Notes: generated by a model not told the origin, from the sequence alone. A stretch of DNA of 64,000 nucleotides from CAZKGE01 sp964636405 (GCA_964636405.1 CAZWSI010000002.1:62001-126000), one strand, 5' to 3'. Counted from the stretch's first letter, positions 8,171 through 16,778 are shown. Numbers and translations: made by a program.

Positions 8171-8781
8171 GCCGCCACCTCCGTTATCAATGCGTCGAGC
8201 AGCGCGGAAAGCAAAAAAAGCGGGCTCTCCGCACCCGGCGGCACGCAAACGGGCACACCGTCGGTTCTAAGCGCCGTGCCGCCCTCCCCCGCGCCAAAGG
8301 ACGCGGCGGGCACAAAGAGCGCGGCGCGCGGCGCAAGCTCTGCCGCTCCGCCCAGCACAAGCAAGGGCACGCCCCCTTCCGCGCCGAGGCAATCGGGGAG
8401 CGTATCGCAATGTCCCACAAGCAGCGCGCAGTCCACAGCCTTCGCGCGCAAAAGCGCATCGAGCGAAAAAATCGCGTCCGGGTGCGGCGCGCCGTTTGTA
8501 AAGCGCGCGGAGAGCCCGCCCGCTTCCTCGAGCAGCACCTCGCACGCGCCCGCGCGGTTATCCGTAACGGGCTCGCCCTCGGGGGCCTCCCCGCCCTCCG
8601 CAAAGAGGCCGGCCCCGGCCCATGCGGGCCGCTCCACGCTCACGCAGCAGGAAAGCGCGCGGGCCAGGCGCGCGCAACGCCTTTGGTTCTCCATGGACAG
8701 GCCGTACAGGCCAAACAGCACCGGCGCGCGGCTCGCCGCCAGCTTGTCCGCCAAAGCGCGGACGGCCTCCCGCTCGCTCAT
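8164..8781 (-). CDS. fhcB: Short formyltransferase/hydrolase complex subunit B (FhcB-like)
   Basis: A 205-residue protein placed exactly where FhcB belongs. FwdB/FhcB are molybdopterin oxidoreductase-fold proteins; in bacteria FhcB has lost the metal cofactor. Here the start resembles the middle of FwdB (APVLFGLYGLSMENQR) and the end the family tail (GGTALRTDGVPVCVPP). Methanogen FwdB is roughly twice as long and, from memory, methylotroph FhcB is also clearly longer, so this is a reduced form. The ATG at 8781 overlaps the fhcD TGA as ATGA, arguing for a deliberate short gene and not a broken one. Similarity is moderate; the call leans on context. Confidence 0.75.
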   Translation of the reverse strand: MSEREAVRALADKLAASRAPVLFGLYGLSMENQRRCARLARALSCCVSVERPAWAGAGLFAEGGEAPEGEPVTDNRAGACEVLLEEAGGLSARFTNGAPHPDAIFSLDALLRAKAVDCALLVGHCDTLPDCLGAEGGVPLLVLGGAAELAPRAALFVPAASFGAGEGGTALRTDGVPVCVPPGAESPLFLLSALLDALITEVAAC

Positions 8782-9671
8782 CGCCCCGCCTCCTCCGCTA
8801 AAATCTCATATAAAGGATAATGCACCTTGCCCAGCGTGCCGCCATAATTGCCCGCCGTAATCTCCACCACGCCCTCGATGGCCGCGGCCAGAACGCCCGC
8901 CGCCATGGCGCGGCGGATGTCGCCTTCGCGGGCGCCGCAGAGCACCAATTCATAGCAGCAGTTGGCGTCCTCGGGCAGGAGCGTGTCCGCTTCGTTGCGC
9001 AGAGTCGGGCAGAAGCGGTGGTAGGTCGAGGCGGTGAGCATTTTGTATTTTGAGCCCACCTTGCTGCCGCTGCGCACGATGCCGCCCGGGAAGGGCAAAA
9101 TCACGCCGCCCGAGGCGCGTATGGCGGAAACGGCCTTTTCCGCCGCCAGCCGCGTGCGCGCCCGATCACGCCCCAAAAGAATTAAATTGCTGTCCGAACC
9201 GTTTTCAAAGCTGCCGAACTGCTCCTCGACAAGAAACTCCCCGTCCATGACCGGGATGCGCCAAAAGCGCCGGCCAAAGAGGAGCTTGCTCGCCTGCCGC
9301 CCATCGCCGAAATAGCGCAGCGCCTTGCCCACGGGGATGGGCTCGCCCCCCTCCCAGCCGTTCAAGCAGGCCGTGGTGGGGCAGGTCATCACGCACTGGC
9401 CCACGCGGGCAAGCGTTTGCTCGGCCACGCGCTTGTGGTTCATGGACATGAGCACGACGGATACCCCGGGCCTGCCGTCCGGCCCGCTTGCAAACGCGCT
9501 CTCAATATCCGCCTCGCACCCGCAGGCGATGATGGACGTGGCAAAGCCCGTGGCCTTGCGCCCCGCCTCCAGCGCCCAGTCCATTGTGTCCGCCGTGATG
9601 AGAAAGCGCGTACCCGCCATAGAAAAACCCTCCGCGTAGGTATCCGCGATCCGTACGCCGTTTATCTCCAT
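8778..9671 (-). CDS. fhcD: Formylmethanofuran-tetrahydromethanopterin N-formyltransferase (FhcD/Ftr)
   Basis: A 297-residue Ftr-family enzyme that passes a formyl group between the N5 of a tetrahydropterin carrier and the amine of a methanofuran-type carrier. Family hallmarks are clear: the N-terminus MEINGVRIADTYAE, IGQ-type VGQCVMTCPT, RFWRIPVMDGEFLVEEQFG, PFPGGIVRSGSKVGSKYK and the ending ITAGNYGGTLGKVHY. The length equals that of archaeal Ftr. The ATG at 9671 has AAGGAGG seven bases before it; the much longer in-frame extension upstream crosses the promoter and is not used. First gene of the operon. Confidence 0.95.
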   Translation of the reverse strand: MEINGVRIADTYAEGFSMAGTRFLITADTMDWALEAGRKATGFATSIIACGCEADIESAFASGPDGRPGVSVVLMSMNHKRVAEQTLARVGQCVMTCPTTACLNGWEGGEPIPVGKALRYFGDGRQASKLLFGRRFWRIPVMDGEFLVEEQFGSFENGSDSNLILLGRDRARTRLAAEKAVSAIRASGGVILPFPGGIVRSGSKVGSKYKMLTASTYHRFCPTLRNEADTLLPEDANCCYELVLCGAREGDIRRAMAAGVLAAAIEGVVEITAGNYGGTLGKVHYPLYEILAEEAGR

Positions 9672-9735
9672 GTCCGGGCCTCCTTTGTGTGGATTTTTTC
9701 TTTCCGCGCGCAATGCGCAGCGATTTACAGAATTG

Positions 9736-9764
9736 ATGATATGCCGCCGACGCCCCGCTGTCAA
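9736..9764 (-). promoter_or_regulatory. Promoter of the fhc operon
   Basis: Read on the minus strand, a perfect TTGACA (plus 9759-9764) is followed after 17 bases by TATCAT (plus 9736-9741). The start site would lie near 9729, about 58 bases before the fhcD ATG. This is one of the best promoter matches in the window. Confidence 0.7.
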
Positions 9765-9778
9765 TCGTCCGGGCGGAT

Positions 9779-9819
9779 GTGCAAAAAATACTTGCACAAA
9801 ATTGCAAATGCTTGCGAAT
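9779..9819. promoter_or_regulatory. Two operator-like inverted repeats between fhcD and the sugar operon
   Basis: GTGCAA-N7-TTGCAC lies at 9779-9797 and ATTGCAA-ATGC-TTGCGAAT (one unpaired G in the right arm) at 9801-9819. They sit just upstream of the -35 box of the plus-strand operon and about 15 bases from the -35 of the fhc promoter. The SorC-family regulator at 10653-11630 is the obvious candidate ligand; this link is inference. Confidence 0.5.
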
Positions 9820-9822
9820 TCG

Positions 9823-9851
9823 TTGACACAGCGCCGCGCGTCCCCCATAAT
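9823..9851 (+). promoter_or_regulatory. Promoter of the sugar/polyol operon
   Basis: Perfect TTGACA at 9823-9828 and CATAAT at 9846-9851 with 17-base spacing. Predicted start near 9858, leaving a leader of about 60 bases before the aldolase ATG. Confidence 0.7.
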
Positions 9852-9917
9852 AACAGCATCGGAGACTTGTCCCTTCAGCTTATCTGGTATAAGAATTTTT
9901 GCAGCACGGAGGCTCCC

Positions 9918-10646
9918 ATGAACGGACTGAAACGCAACCTCGCCAAGCTCTTTTGCAACGACGGAAAGCTTTTTATCATGGCAATGGATCACGCCCAGTG
10001 CGGTTTAACGGACGGGCTGACGGATATCGGCGGCCTGCTTGCCCGCCGCGCGGAAACGCGGCTCGACGGCTTTTTGCTCAACGTAGGCATCGCGCCGCGC
10101 ATGGCGGAGGGCGCGCTGCTAAGGAAAAAGCTCGCGCTGCGCACCTCCTTTGGCGGCACGAAGCTGGGCAATATGTCCAACGTGCACAAGAACCATGTCA
10201 GCCCCGAAACGGCGCTCCGCCTTGGCGCGGACGCTGTGGTGCTGATGATGGTGGTGGGCGGCGACGATCACGAAAGCCTCCAGGACGCGGCAAGCGCCAT
10301 CGACGGCTATCACCGTTTCGGCATCCCCGTAATCGCGGAGATTCTCTGCGCGGACATGGCCAAAACGCAGACCTTCGACGTGCAGGCAAACGGCGCGCGC
10401 GTGGCGGCGGAGCTGGGCGCGGACGTGGTGAAGGGCTTTTATACGGAGGATTTCGCGCGCGTGGTGGAAAACTGCCCCGTGCCCTTTATCCTGGCGGGCG
10501 GCCCCAAGGGCGCGGATATCAACGATATCGCGCGCGTCGCCGTCGGCGCGGGGGTCAAGGGCTTTGCCTTCGGCCGCAATCTGTTTCAGGCTGAAAACGC
10601 GGAGCGCGCAATCAGCGAGCTTGCGGATATTCTGCACGGAGCATAA
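9918..10646 (+). CDS. Class I aldolase of the DhnA/LsrF (DeoC-like) family
   Basis: A 242-residue TIM-barrel aldolase that forms a Schiff base between a lysine and a keto sugar phosphate. The N-terminus has the family signature IMAMDHAQCG, the probable Schiff-base Lys is in ADVVKGFYTEDF, and the phosphate-binding end has PFILAGGPKGAD. Length fits fructose-bisphosphate aldolase class I of the DhnA type and LsrF. The ATG at 9918 has GGAGG five bases before it; the open frame extends upstream through the promoter and is not used. It opens the SorC-regulated operon and would cleave the phosphorylated intermediate into C3 units. Confidence 0.88.
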   Translation: MNGLKRNLAKLFCNDGKLFIMAMDHAQCGLTDGLTDIGGLLARRAETRLDGFLLNVGIAPRMAEGALLRKKLALRTSFGGTKLGNMSNVHKNHVSPETALRLGADAVVLMMVVGGDDHESLQDAASAIDGYHRFGIPVIAEILCADMAKTQTFDVQANGARVAAELGADVVKGFYTEDFARVVENCPVPFILAGGPKGADINDIARVAVGAGVKGFAFGRNLFQAENAERAISELADILHGA

Positions 10647-10652
10647 GCCGTC

Positions 10653-11630
10653 ATGACCAAGAAGCCCGAGATCACGCTTTTATACCGCATTGCCAAGAGC
10701 TATTATGTCGATAAGCTCTCGCAAAACCAGATTGCGGAGATGGAGAACATTTCCCGCTCGCAGATCTCGCGCCTGCTCGATCGCGCCGAAAAGCTGGGCA
10801 TCGTCCGCATTTCGGTTTCCATGCCCGAGGACCCCGACCTCTCGGCGCTGGCGGAATCCGTCGCCCGGGGGCTGCGGCTGCACGAGGTAATCGTCGCGCC
10901 CGTAGAAGACGGCGGGGACGACCCGGAGCGCGTGGCCGAAGCCATCGCGGTGGCCGCCGCGCAGTATCTGCCCAAGGCGCTCAAGGGCTGCAAAACCGTG
11001 GGATTGGGCTGGGGGCAGACCATGTATCGCATGTCGCTCCGGCTTTCCTACCGCAACGCGGGCGACGATCGTATTTACGTGCCGCTTGTCGGCATGTCGG
11101 GCACGTCGAGCCCGTGCCTGCAAATCAACACCATTGTCGACCGCGTGGCGGAGCGCCACCGGGCGCGCAGCTATTTTGTGGGCGTGCCCGCCTACCGGGC
11201 GCTGGGCTTCCAGCTTTCCGAAATTGAGGAGCAGCGCGTGGGCAAGCTCACGCAATATTGGTCCTCGCTCGACGCGGCCGTGGTGGGGCTTGGCGGCTCG
11301 CCGCATCAGGAGAGCTTTTTCGTGTGCGAAATCGACCCGCGTTACGCGGCCGAGGTCGTGGCAAGCGGCGCGCAGGGGGATATTCTGTCCCACTTCTTCC
11401 GCTCGGACGGAAGCATATTCGACTTCGAAAACGACTATCAGCAGATCGCCTACGACATCAGGCGGCTGCCGCGCGTGAAACGGGTTATTTGCCTCGCGGG
11501 CGGGCAGGACAAGATCAACGCGATTTTGACCGCCGCGCGCATGCGATTCTTTTCAACGCTGGTTACGGACAGCGACACAGCCAAGGCATTCTATGATATT
11601 ATCAGAACACGGGGGACAGACGCACTATGA
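10653..11630 (+). CDS. SorC-family sugar-responsive transcriptional regulator
   Basis: A 325-residue regulator with an N-terminal helix-turn-helix (YYVDKLSQNQIAEMENISRSQ region, residues 15-45) and a C-terminal phosphosugar-binding domain related to DeoR/SorC (GLGWGQTMYRM, PLVGMSG, GVPAY). Such proteins sense a phosphorylated sugar and control the operon they belong to. It lies six bases after the aldolase gene, and the next gene overlaps its end by four bases. Local autoregulation through the inverted repeats at 9779-9819 is plausible. The related LsrR pairs with an LsrF-type aldolase, as here. Confidence 0.9.
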   Translation: MTKKPEITLLYRIAKSYYVDKLSQNQIAEMENISRSQISRLLDRAEKLGIVRISVSMPEDPDLSALAESVARGLRLHEVIVAPVEDGGDDPERVAEAIAVAAAQYLPKALKGCKTVGLGWGQTMYRMSLRLSYRNAGDDRIYVPLVGMSGTSSPCLQINTIVDRVAERHRARSYFVGVPAYRALGFQLSEIEEQRVGKLTQYWSSLDAAVVGLGGSPHQESFFVCEIDPRYAAEVVASGAQGDILSHFFRSDGSIFDFENDYQQIAYDIRRLPRVKRVICLAGGQDKINAILTAARMRFFSTLVTDSDTAKAFYDIIRTRGTDAL

Positions 11631-12595
11631 AAGCGCTCATGTATGTTGAAAAAGAAAAGCTGGAGCTTCAGGACGTTCCCAAGCCCGAGGGCGAATGCAT
11701 CGTCCGCGTGACGGGCTGCTGCATCTGCGGCACGGACATGAAGGCCCTTATGCACGGGCATCCGAGCTTTGTGCCGCCGAGCATTCTGGGGCACGAATTC
11801 TGCGGGGTGATCGACAAGGCCCCCGCATGCTCCGGCCTTGTGCCGGGCGACCCGGTCGTGGTCGCGCCCTACGGCGAATGCGGCGTGTGCGAAAGCTGCG
11901 CGCATGGCGCGGAGGCCTTCTGCACGCACAAGCGCAAGGTATCCTCCGGGGCGTTTTGCGAATATGTTTCCGTACCGGCGGATTTTATCGCGGACGGCGT
12001 GATCAAGCTCCCGGCGCAGGACGACGCGTATACGCTCGTCGAGCCGCTTTCCTGCGTGCTGCTCGCGCGCGAGCGGCTCCGCATTCGGGAAGGCAGCCGC
12101 GTGCTCATCGCGGGCGGCGGGCCCATGGGCACGCTCTTTGCGCTCACGCTCCTTGACGAGGGAATTATGACGGACGTATCCGAGCCCAATGAAAGCCGCC
12201 GCAAAATGCTTGCCGAGCTGGGCGTTCCCGTGTTCGCGCCCGAGGCGCTCGACGCGCGGAATTACGACAATATCGTGGTCGCGGTCAATATACCCAGCCT
12301 TGTCGAGCAATATGTGCGCGCCATCCGCGCAAACGGCACGGTGCACGTGTTTGCCGGGCTTTCCAAGGGCACGGACCTCGCGCTGGACGCGGCCGCCCTC
12401 CATTATCGGGGCGTGACGGTGACCGGCACCTCCGGCTTTACGCTCGCCACCTTCCGCGCGGCGTTTGCGCTCATTGAAAAGAATCCCGCCCATTACCGGC
12501 GGCTCATTACGCTTACGACCGATCTTGCGGGCGCGGCGGAAGCCTTCCGCACCCTCGCGGCGGGCGAGGCGCTCAAGGTTTTGATCCGGCCATGA
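11627..12595 (+). CDS. Zinc-dependent medium-chain alcohol/polyol dehydrogenase
   Basis: A 322-residue MDR-family dehydrogenase that would oxidise a polyol or sugar alcohol with NAD(P). It shows the catalytic zinc region CCICGTDMKAL and GHEFCGVID, and the structural zinc lobe CGVCESCAHGAEAFC. The nucleotide-binding Rossmann motif is VLIAGGGPMGTLFAL. It resembles sorbitol and L-threonine dehydrogenases. It is somewhat short at the N-terminus compared with sorbitol dehydrogenase (about 345). Its ATG overlaps the SorC stop, and its stop overlaps the next gene, indicating tight co-translation. Confidence 0.87.
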   Translation: MKALMYVEKEKLELQDVPKPEGECIVRVTGCCICGTDMKALMHGHPSFVPPSILGHEFCGVIDKAPACSGLVPGDPVVVAPYGECGVCESCAHGAEAFCTHKRKVSSGAFCEYVSVPADFIADGVIKLPAQDDAYTLVEPLSCVLLARERLRIREGSRVLIAGGGPMGTLFALTLLDEGIMTDVSEPNESRRKMLAELGVPVFAPEALDARNYDNIVVAVNIPSLVEQYVRAIRANGTVHVFAGLSKGTDLALDAAALHYRGVTVTGTSGFTLATFRAAFALIEKNPAHYRRLITLTTDLAGAAEAFRTLAAGEALKVLIRP

Positions 12596-13554
12596 AAGCG
12601 GCGGTACTGCTCAATCCCCAAGCGGGCGGAGCGGGCCGGCTCGGCGAGGTCGCCTCTGCCGTCGGCGCGCTCGTTTCCGGGCACGCGTCCATCGGCGTAA
12701 CGGGCTACGGAGGCGAAATTTTGCGGCCCGGCACGCTTTTGCCAAGGCCGGCGCAAACGGGGTATCTGCCCGCGCTGCATGCGGCTGTGGACGCGCTCGC
12801 TTCTCACGAGCCGGACGTATACATCGTCGCCGGGGGCGACGGGATGGCGGCCTACGTGGCCGACCGCCTCGTAACAAGGGGGCTCCGGCCCAGGCTGCTG
12901 GGCGTGCGCATGGGCACGGCCAACGTGGGGCCTATCATTGATTTCGACGCGGCGGAGCTTGACGGCCTCTCGCTGGATACCCTCGCCTTCGCACCCTGCG
13001 GGGCCGTGGAGGCGCTGGACGGAACGGCGCACGTCGCCTTCGGCTTTAACGACGTGGTGGTGGGCAACACGCTCCTTTCCACGGTGGACGGGCAGGCCGT
13101 GACCGTAAGCGCGCGCGCGCTTGCGGAGGAGGGGAAGCTTGTGCCGGAAGCGCCGCTTGCCTCCATCGGTCCGGCGCTCACCGTTGTGAAAAACGGGCTG
13201 GAAACGCCCTCGGCCCTTTCCGGCGTTTCGCAGGCCGTCGTCTCCTGCCTCGAGCGGGAAAACCTCTCGGGCCGCGCGGTTTCCGGCATGCTCTGCTTTA
13301 CGGGAAGCGGCCCCGAGCGCGCGGCGCTCACGCTTTCCTCCCGGCCGCTCGTGGTGCTCGCGCCCGATCCACGGGGCTTTGCACGGCCCGCGGCCATGGA
13401 GCAGCTTCTGTTTTCGGCCTGCGACACGCTGTCGCTTCGGGGCGCAAGCCCGGAGGCGCTCATCGTGGCGGACGGCAATCCGTACACCCGGCGCGCGGCG
13501 GAGATCGGCTTCCGCTACGCGCCCGCCATCATTGAAACGGCAAGGAGGGGCTAA
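12592..13554 (+). CDS. ATP-NAD kinase-like protein (AcoX/COG3199 type), possible non-classical sugar kinase
   Basis: A 320-residue protein with a NAD-kinase/diacylglycerol-kinase fold. The start AVLLNPQAGGAGR and the central VAGGDGMAAYVAD (the GGDG motif) are diagnostic of the superfamily, and the rest matches AcoX-like proteins, which occur in catabolic operons without a proven substrate. No other kinase is encoded in this operon although its product appears to be a sugar phosphate, so this protein may phosphorylate the substrate. That is inference. It overlaps the dehydrogenase by four bases and is followed by the permease genes. Confidence 0.72.
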   Translation: MKAAVLLNPQAGGAGRLGEVASAVGALVSGHASIGVTGYGGEILRPGTLLPRPAQTGYLPALHAAVDALASHEPDVYIVAGGDGMAAYVADRLVTRGLRPRLLGVRMGTANVGPIIDFDAAELDGLSLDTLAFAPCGAVEALDGTAHVAFGFNDVVVGNTLLSTVDGQAVTVSARALAEEGKLVPEAPLASIGPALTVVKNGLETPSALSGVSQAVVSCLERENLSGRAVSGMLCFTGSGPERAALTLSSRPLVVLAPDPRGFARPAAMEQLLFSACDTLSLRGASPEALIVADGNPYTRRAAEIGFRYAPAIIETARRG

Positions 13555-13559
13555 GCGCC

Positions 13560-14513
13560 ATGTCTGATTCCACCAAGGCAAAGCAACTGCGCGCGCCGAA
13601 ACCCGTGCGCAAGGTCAAGCTCTTCGGGAAGGTGTATTACCTCTCCGAGATGGGCGTGGGCACAATGCTGCTCATTCCGTCCATCGCGTTCCTCATCTTT
13701 GTGTTCATCGTGCCGGTCGTGCAGGTCGTTCAGCTCAGCTTTACAAATTTCAACATGATCACCGGCTCCATGGACCCGGTGGGCTTTGGCAACTATACCT
13801 ATCTGCTGAAAAACGACAAGTTCTGGAAGGCGCTGGGCAATACGGGCCTGTACGCGGCGGTCAAGCTTTCGATGGACACGGTGCTCGCGCTCCTCATCGC
13901 GCTCATGCTCGATTCCAACGTGCCCATCAAAAAGTTTCTGCGCGCCTCCTACTTTGCGCCCGTGGTCGTGCCGGTGGTCGCCTCAAGCCTCATTTGGATC
14001 TGGTTTTACGATCCGACGGTCGGCCCCTTCAACCAGATTCTGGAATTTCTGGGCCTGCCCACGAGCCGCTGGCTGCAAAGCGAAAAGACCGCGCTGCTCT
14101 CCATCTTGATCTTCTCCATCTGGAAGGGCGTGGGCTATAACGTGATCCTTTTCCTCTCCGGCTTGCAGAATATTTCCGATTCGTATCTCGAGGCGGGGCG
14201 CATCGACGGCGCGACAAGCTGGCAGCTTTTCTGGAGAATCAAGCTGCCGCTGCTTCGGCCCATCGTGTCCTTCGTGCTGATGATGGGCGTGATCAACTCC
14301 TTCAAGGTCTTTACGGAGGTCAACGTCATGACCCCCGACGGCGGCCCGCTGCGCTCGACCATGCTCATTGTCAACTACATTTACGAGCTGGCCTTTACCA
14401 ACGGCCGCATGGGCCGCGCCTCGGCCTGCGCGCTGCTTCTGTTTGTGATTATCTTCGTGTTTACCCAGATTCAGAACCGGGTGGACGCGAAAAAGACCAT
14501 CGATCTGGACTAG
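13560..14513 (+). CDS. ABC sugar transporter permease (MalF/UgpA type)
   Basis: A 317-residue inner-membrane permease of the CUT1 carbohydrate importer family. Six or more hydrophobic segments are visible, starting at about residue 30, and the EAA loop that docks the ATPase reads EAGRIDGATSWQLFWRIKLP. It is paired with the next permease and the lipoprotein binding protein. No ATPase gene lies in the operon; CUT1 systems in Firmicutes commonly share an MsmK/UgpC-type ATPase encoded elsewhere. Confidence 0.93.
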   Translation: MSDSTKAKQLRAPKPVRKVKLFGKVYYLSEMGVGTMLLIPSIAFLIFVFIVPVVQVVQLSFTNFNMITGSMDPVGFGNYTYLLKNDKFWKALGNTGLYAAVKLSMDTVLALLIALMLDSNVPIKKFLRASYFAPVVVPVVASSLIWIWFYDPTVGPFNQILEFLGLPTSRWLQSEKTALLSILIFSIWKGVGYNVILFLSGLQNISDSYLEAGRIDGATSWQLFWRIKLPLLRPIVSFVLMMGVINSFKVFTEVNVMTPDGGPLRSTMLIVNYIYELAFTNGRMGRASACALLLFVIIFVFTQIQNRVDAKKTIDLD

Positions 14514-14529
14514 AAAGGGGGAAACATCC

Positions 14530-15375
14530 ATGTCTATGCTGCCTACCAAACGGAGAAGGCTCTATCGCCGCAACTGGGCGCTGTTTGTCATTCTGCTTCT
14601 CGGCGCGCTCACGATGCTCTTCCCCTTTGTGTGGATGATTCTCTCGTCGTTTAAGACCAAGGCGGACGTATATGTCTATCCGCCGCGCTGGATTCCGTCC
14701 ACGTGGAATTGGGACAACTTCAAAAAGGTCTTCTCCATGATCCCGTTCTTGCGCTATTACGGGAACAGCATTTTTACCTCCGTGGTGCAGACCTTTTTGC
14801 AGATCTCCATCTCGGTGCTGGCCGCGTATTCCCTTACCAAGCTCCATTATCCCGGCAAGCAGGTGTTTATGGCCGTCATGCGCAGCAGCATGTTCGTGCC
14901 GGCCGTGGTCACGATGATCCCGCTCTACCTCACGGTGTCGAGCATGGGCCTTGCGGATACCTACGCGGGCATTATGCTGCCGCAGATTGCTACGGCCTTT
15001 ACCACCATGCTGATGATGAGCTTTTTTGCCTCCATCCCCCAGGATCTCATCGACGCGGCGCGGCTCGACGGCTGCGGCTACCTCCGAGTGCTAAACAACG
15101 TGGTCATTCCCAATGCCAAGGGCGCCATCTCCACGGCCACGCTCTTTTCCTTCCTCGGCAACTGGAAAAGCTACACCTGGCCGCTCATTATCACCACCAA
15201 GACCGAGTACCGCACCCTGCCCATCGGCTTAAAATACCTTGTGCAGGAATCCAGCTCCGAATATCAGGTGATGATGGCGGCGTCGCTGCTGGCCATACTG
15301 CCGGTGCTCATCGTCTTCATGTTCTGCGAAAAGCAGTTGGTTCGCTCCATTACGCTGACAGGCATGAAATCGTGA
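14530..15375 (+). CDS. ABC sugar transporter permease (MalG/UgpE type)
   Basis: A 281-residue second permease of the CUT1 importer. The first membrane segment is at about residues 16-36, and the EAA loop region reads DAARLDGCGYLRVLNNVVIP, typical of MalG-type subunits. The gene follows 16 bases after the first permease with AGAAAGGGGG before the start. With the upstream permease it forms the membrane channel for the sugar delivered by the binding protein at 15423. Confidence 0.93.
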   Translation: MSMLPTKRRRLYRRNWALFVILLLGALTMLFPFVWMILSSFKTKADVYVYPPRWIPSTWNWDNFKKVFSMIPFLRYYGNSIFTSVVQTFLQISISVLAAYSLTKLHYPGKQVFMAVMRSSMFVPAVVTMIPLYLTVSSMGLADTYAGIMLPQIATAFTTMLMMSFFASIPQDLIDAARLDGCGYLRVLNNVVIPNAKGAISTATLFSFLGNWKSYTWPLIITTKTEYRTLPIGLKYLVQESSSEYQVMMAASLLAILPVLIVFMFCEKQLVRSITLTGMKS

Positions 15376-15422
15376 AAACGCAAAGGTTACCCCGTTTTAT
15401 GTAAGAAAAGGAGGATGCTACC

Positions 15423-16778
15423 ATGAAACACACGCTTAAAAAGTCCCTGGCCCTGCTCTTTACTCTGCTTCTGGCCGCAAGCGCGCTTGCAGGCTGCCTT
15501 CCCAAGCCCGCGCAGGTGACGCCCGCCGCCACCGCCGAACCCGCTCCGGCCGGCTCGGGCGATGCCACAGCGCCCGCCGCACCCGTTGAGGTGGGCGACC
15601 TCGCGCTCGAGGTCTGGTACGCCGTCTCCGGCACCAGCGGCGAGAAGTTCGTCGAGCAGGCCGAGGCGTTTCAGGCCGAAAACGGCAACATCAAGCTGAA
15701 CCTCTCCTACTCTGGCGGCTCGAGCGACACCGCCACCAAGGTGAGCGCCGCGCTGCTTGCCGGCAACGGTGCGCCGGACGTGGCCCTCATGTACGCGGGG
15801 CCGCTCTACACGGGCGCGCGCGGCAACTATGTCGTCTCCGAGCTCATGCAGCGCGAGGGCTTCAACGCGGGCGATATCTTCCCCGGCATGTGGGATTACT
15901 GCCGCTACGGAACGGGCAATGTGTGCGCCGTGCCCTACGGCATTTCCACGCAGGTGATGTACTACAATAAAGACATTCTCGCCGCGGCGGGTGTGGACAT
16001 GACCAAGCCCCCCCAGACCTGGGCGGAATTCTACGATGTGTGCAAGCTCTGCCTCGAGAAGGGCAACATCAACGGCACGACGGACTTCAGCGCCTTTGAC
16101 GTAACCGACACCAAGTGGCTGTTTAAATCCATGCTCATGCAGCACGGCAACGAGATCATCACCGAAAAGGACGGCGTGCTGACGCCGCTCTTTACCGACG
16201 AAAAGGCGCTCGACGTCGCCAACTATTGGAAGTCCCTCGTGGACTCCGGCATTATGGCCGCAGGCGAGCACAATGTGGCGGAGAACAAGTTCCTCTCCGG
16301 CAATCTGGCGTTCCTTGCCATGTCCTCGAACCGTATCTCCCGCTGGACGGACGTGGATATCAACATCGGCGCAATCGAGATGCCGCACTTTGAAACCCAG
16401 CAGCTCGCGCTTGGCGGCAACGTGCTCGTGATCCTCACGCAGGACCCCGAGCGCATCGAGGCCGCGTGGCAGCTCATCGAGTATCTGCTGCAGCCCGAGC
16501 AAAACGTGGAATTCGCGCTGGCAACGGGCTATCTCCCGGTGCGCCAATCCGAGCTGGAGCTTGACGCGGTAAAGAACGCCATTGCGGAAAACGAAATGTA
16601 CGCCGTGGCCTTCAACCAGCTCCAATACACCTTCTCCTATTTCCACTTTGAGCAGATGGGCACTATGGATCTGCTGCTGGGCGAAGCGCTTGGCCTCATT
16701 GAAAAGGGCGTGCAGACCCCGCAGGAGGCGCTTGACGGCGCGCTGGAGGATCTGCTCGACGAGATCTCTCTTTCCTAA
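15423..16778 (+). CDS. Sugar-binding lipoprotein of the ABC importer
   Basis: A 451-residue family 1 extracellular solute-binding protein. The signal peptide MKHTLKKSLALLFTLLL ends in the lipobox ALAGC with the lipidated Cys25, so it is tethered to the outer face of the membrane. A Pro/Ala/Thr-rich linker (about 30-60) precedes the two-lobed domain. AAAGGAGG lies ten bases before the ATG. A large hairpin follows the gene and probably protects its mRNA, a common way of raising binding-protein levels over permeases. Confidence 0.93.
   Translation: MKHTLKKSLALLFTLLLAASALAGCLPKPAQVTPAATAEPAPAGSGDATAPAAPVEVGDLALEVWYAVSGTSGEKFVEQAEAFQAENGNIKLNLSYSGGSSDTATKVSAALLAGNGAPDVALMYAGPLYTGARGNYVVSELMQREGFNAGDIFPGMWDYCRYGTGNVCAVPYGISTQVMYYNKDILAAAGVDMTKPPQTWAEFYDVCKLCLEKGNINGTTDFSAFDVTDTKWLFKSMLMQHGNEIITEKDGVLTPLFTDEKALDVANYWKSLVDSGIMAAGEHNVAENKFLSGNLAFLAMSSNRISRWTDVDINIGAIEMPHFETQQLALGGNVLVILTQDPERIEAAWQLIEYLLQPEQNVEFALATGYLPVRQSELELDAVKNAIAENEMYAVAFNQLQYTFSYFHFEQMGTMDLLLGEALGLIEKGVQTPQEALDGALEDLLDEISLS

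Noticed and set aside
8164..8781. fhcB as a frameshifted pseudogene
   Set aside because: The start overlaps fhcD as ATGA and no missing FhcB part is visible in other frames next to it, so a short intact gene is more likely.
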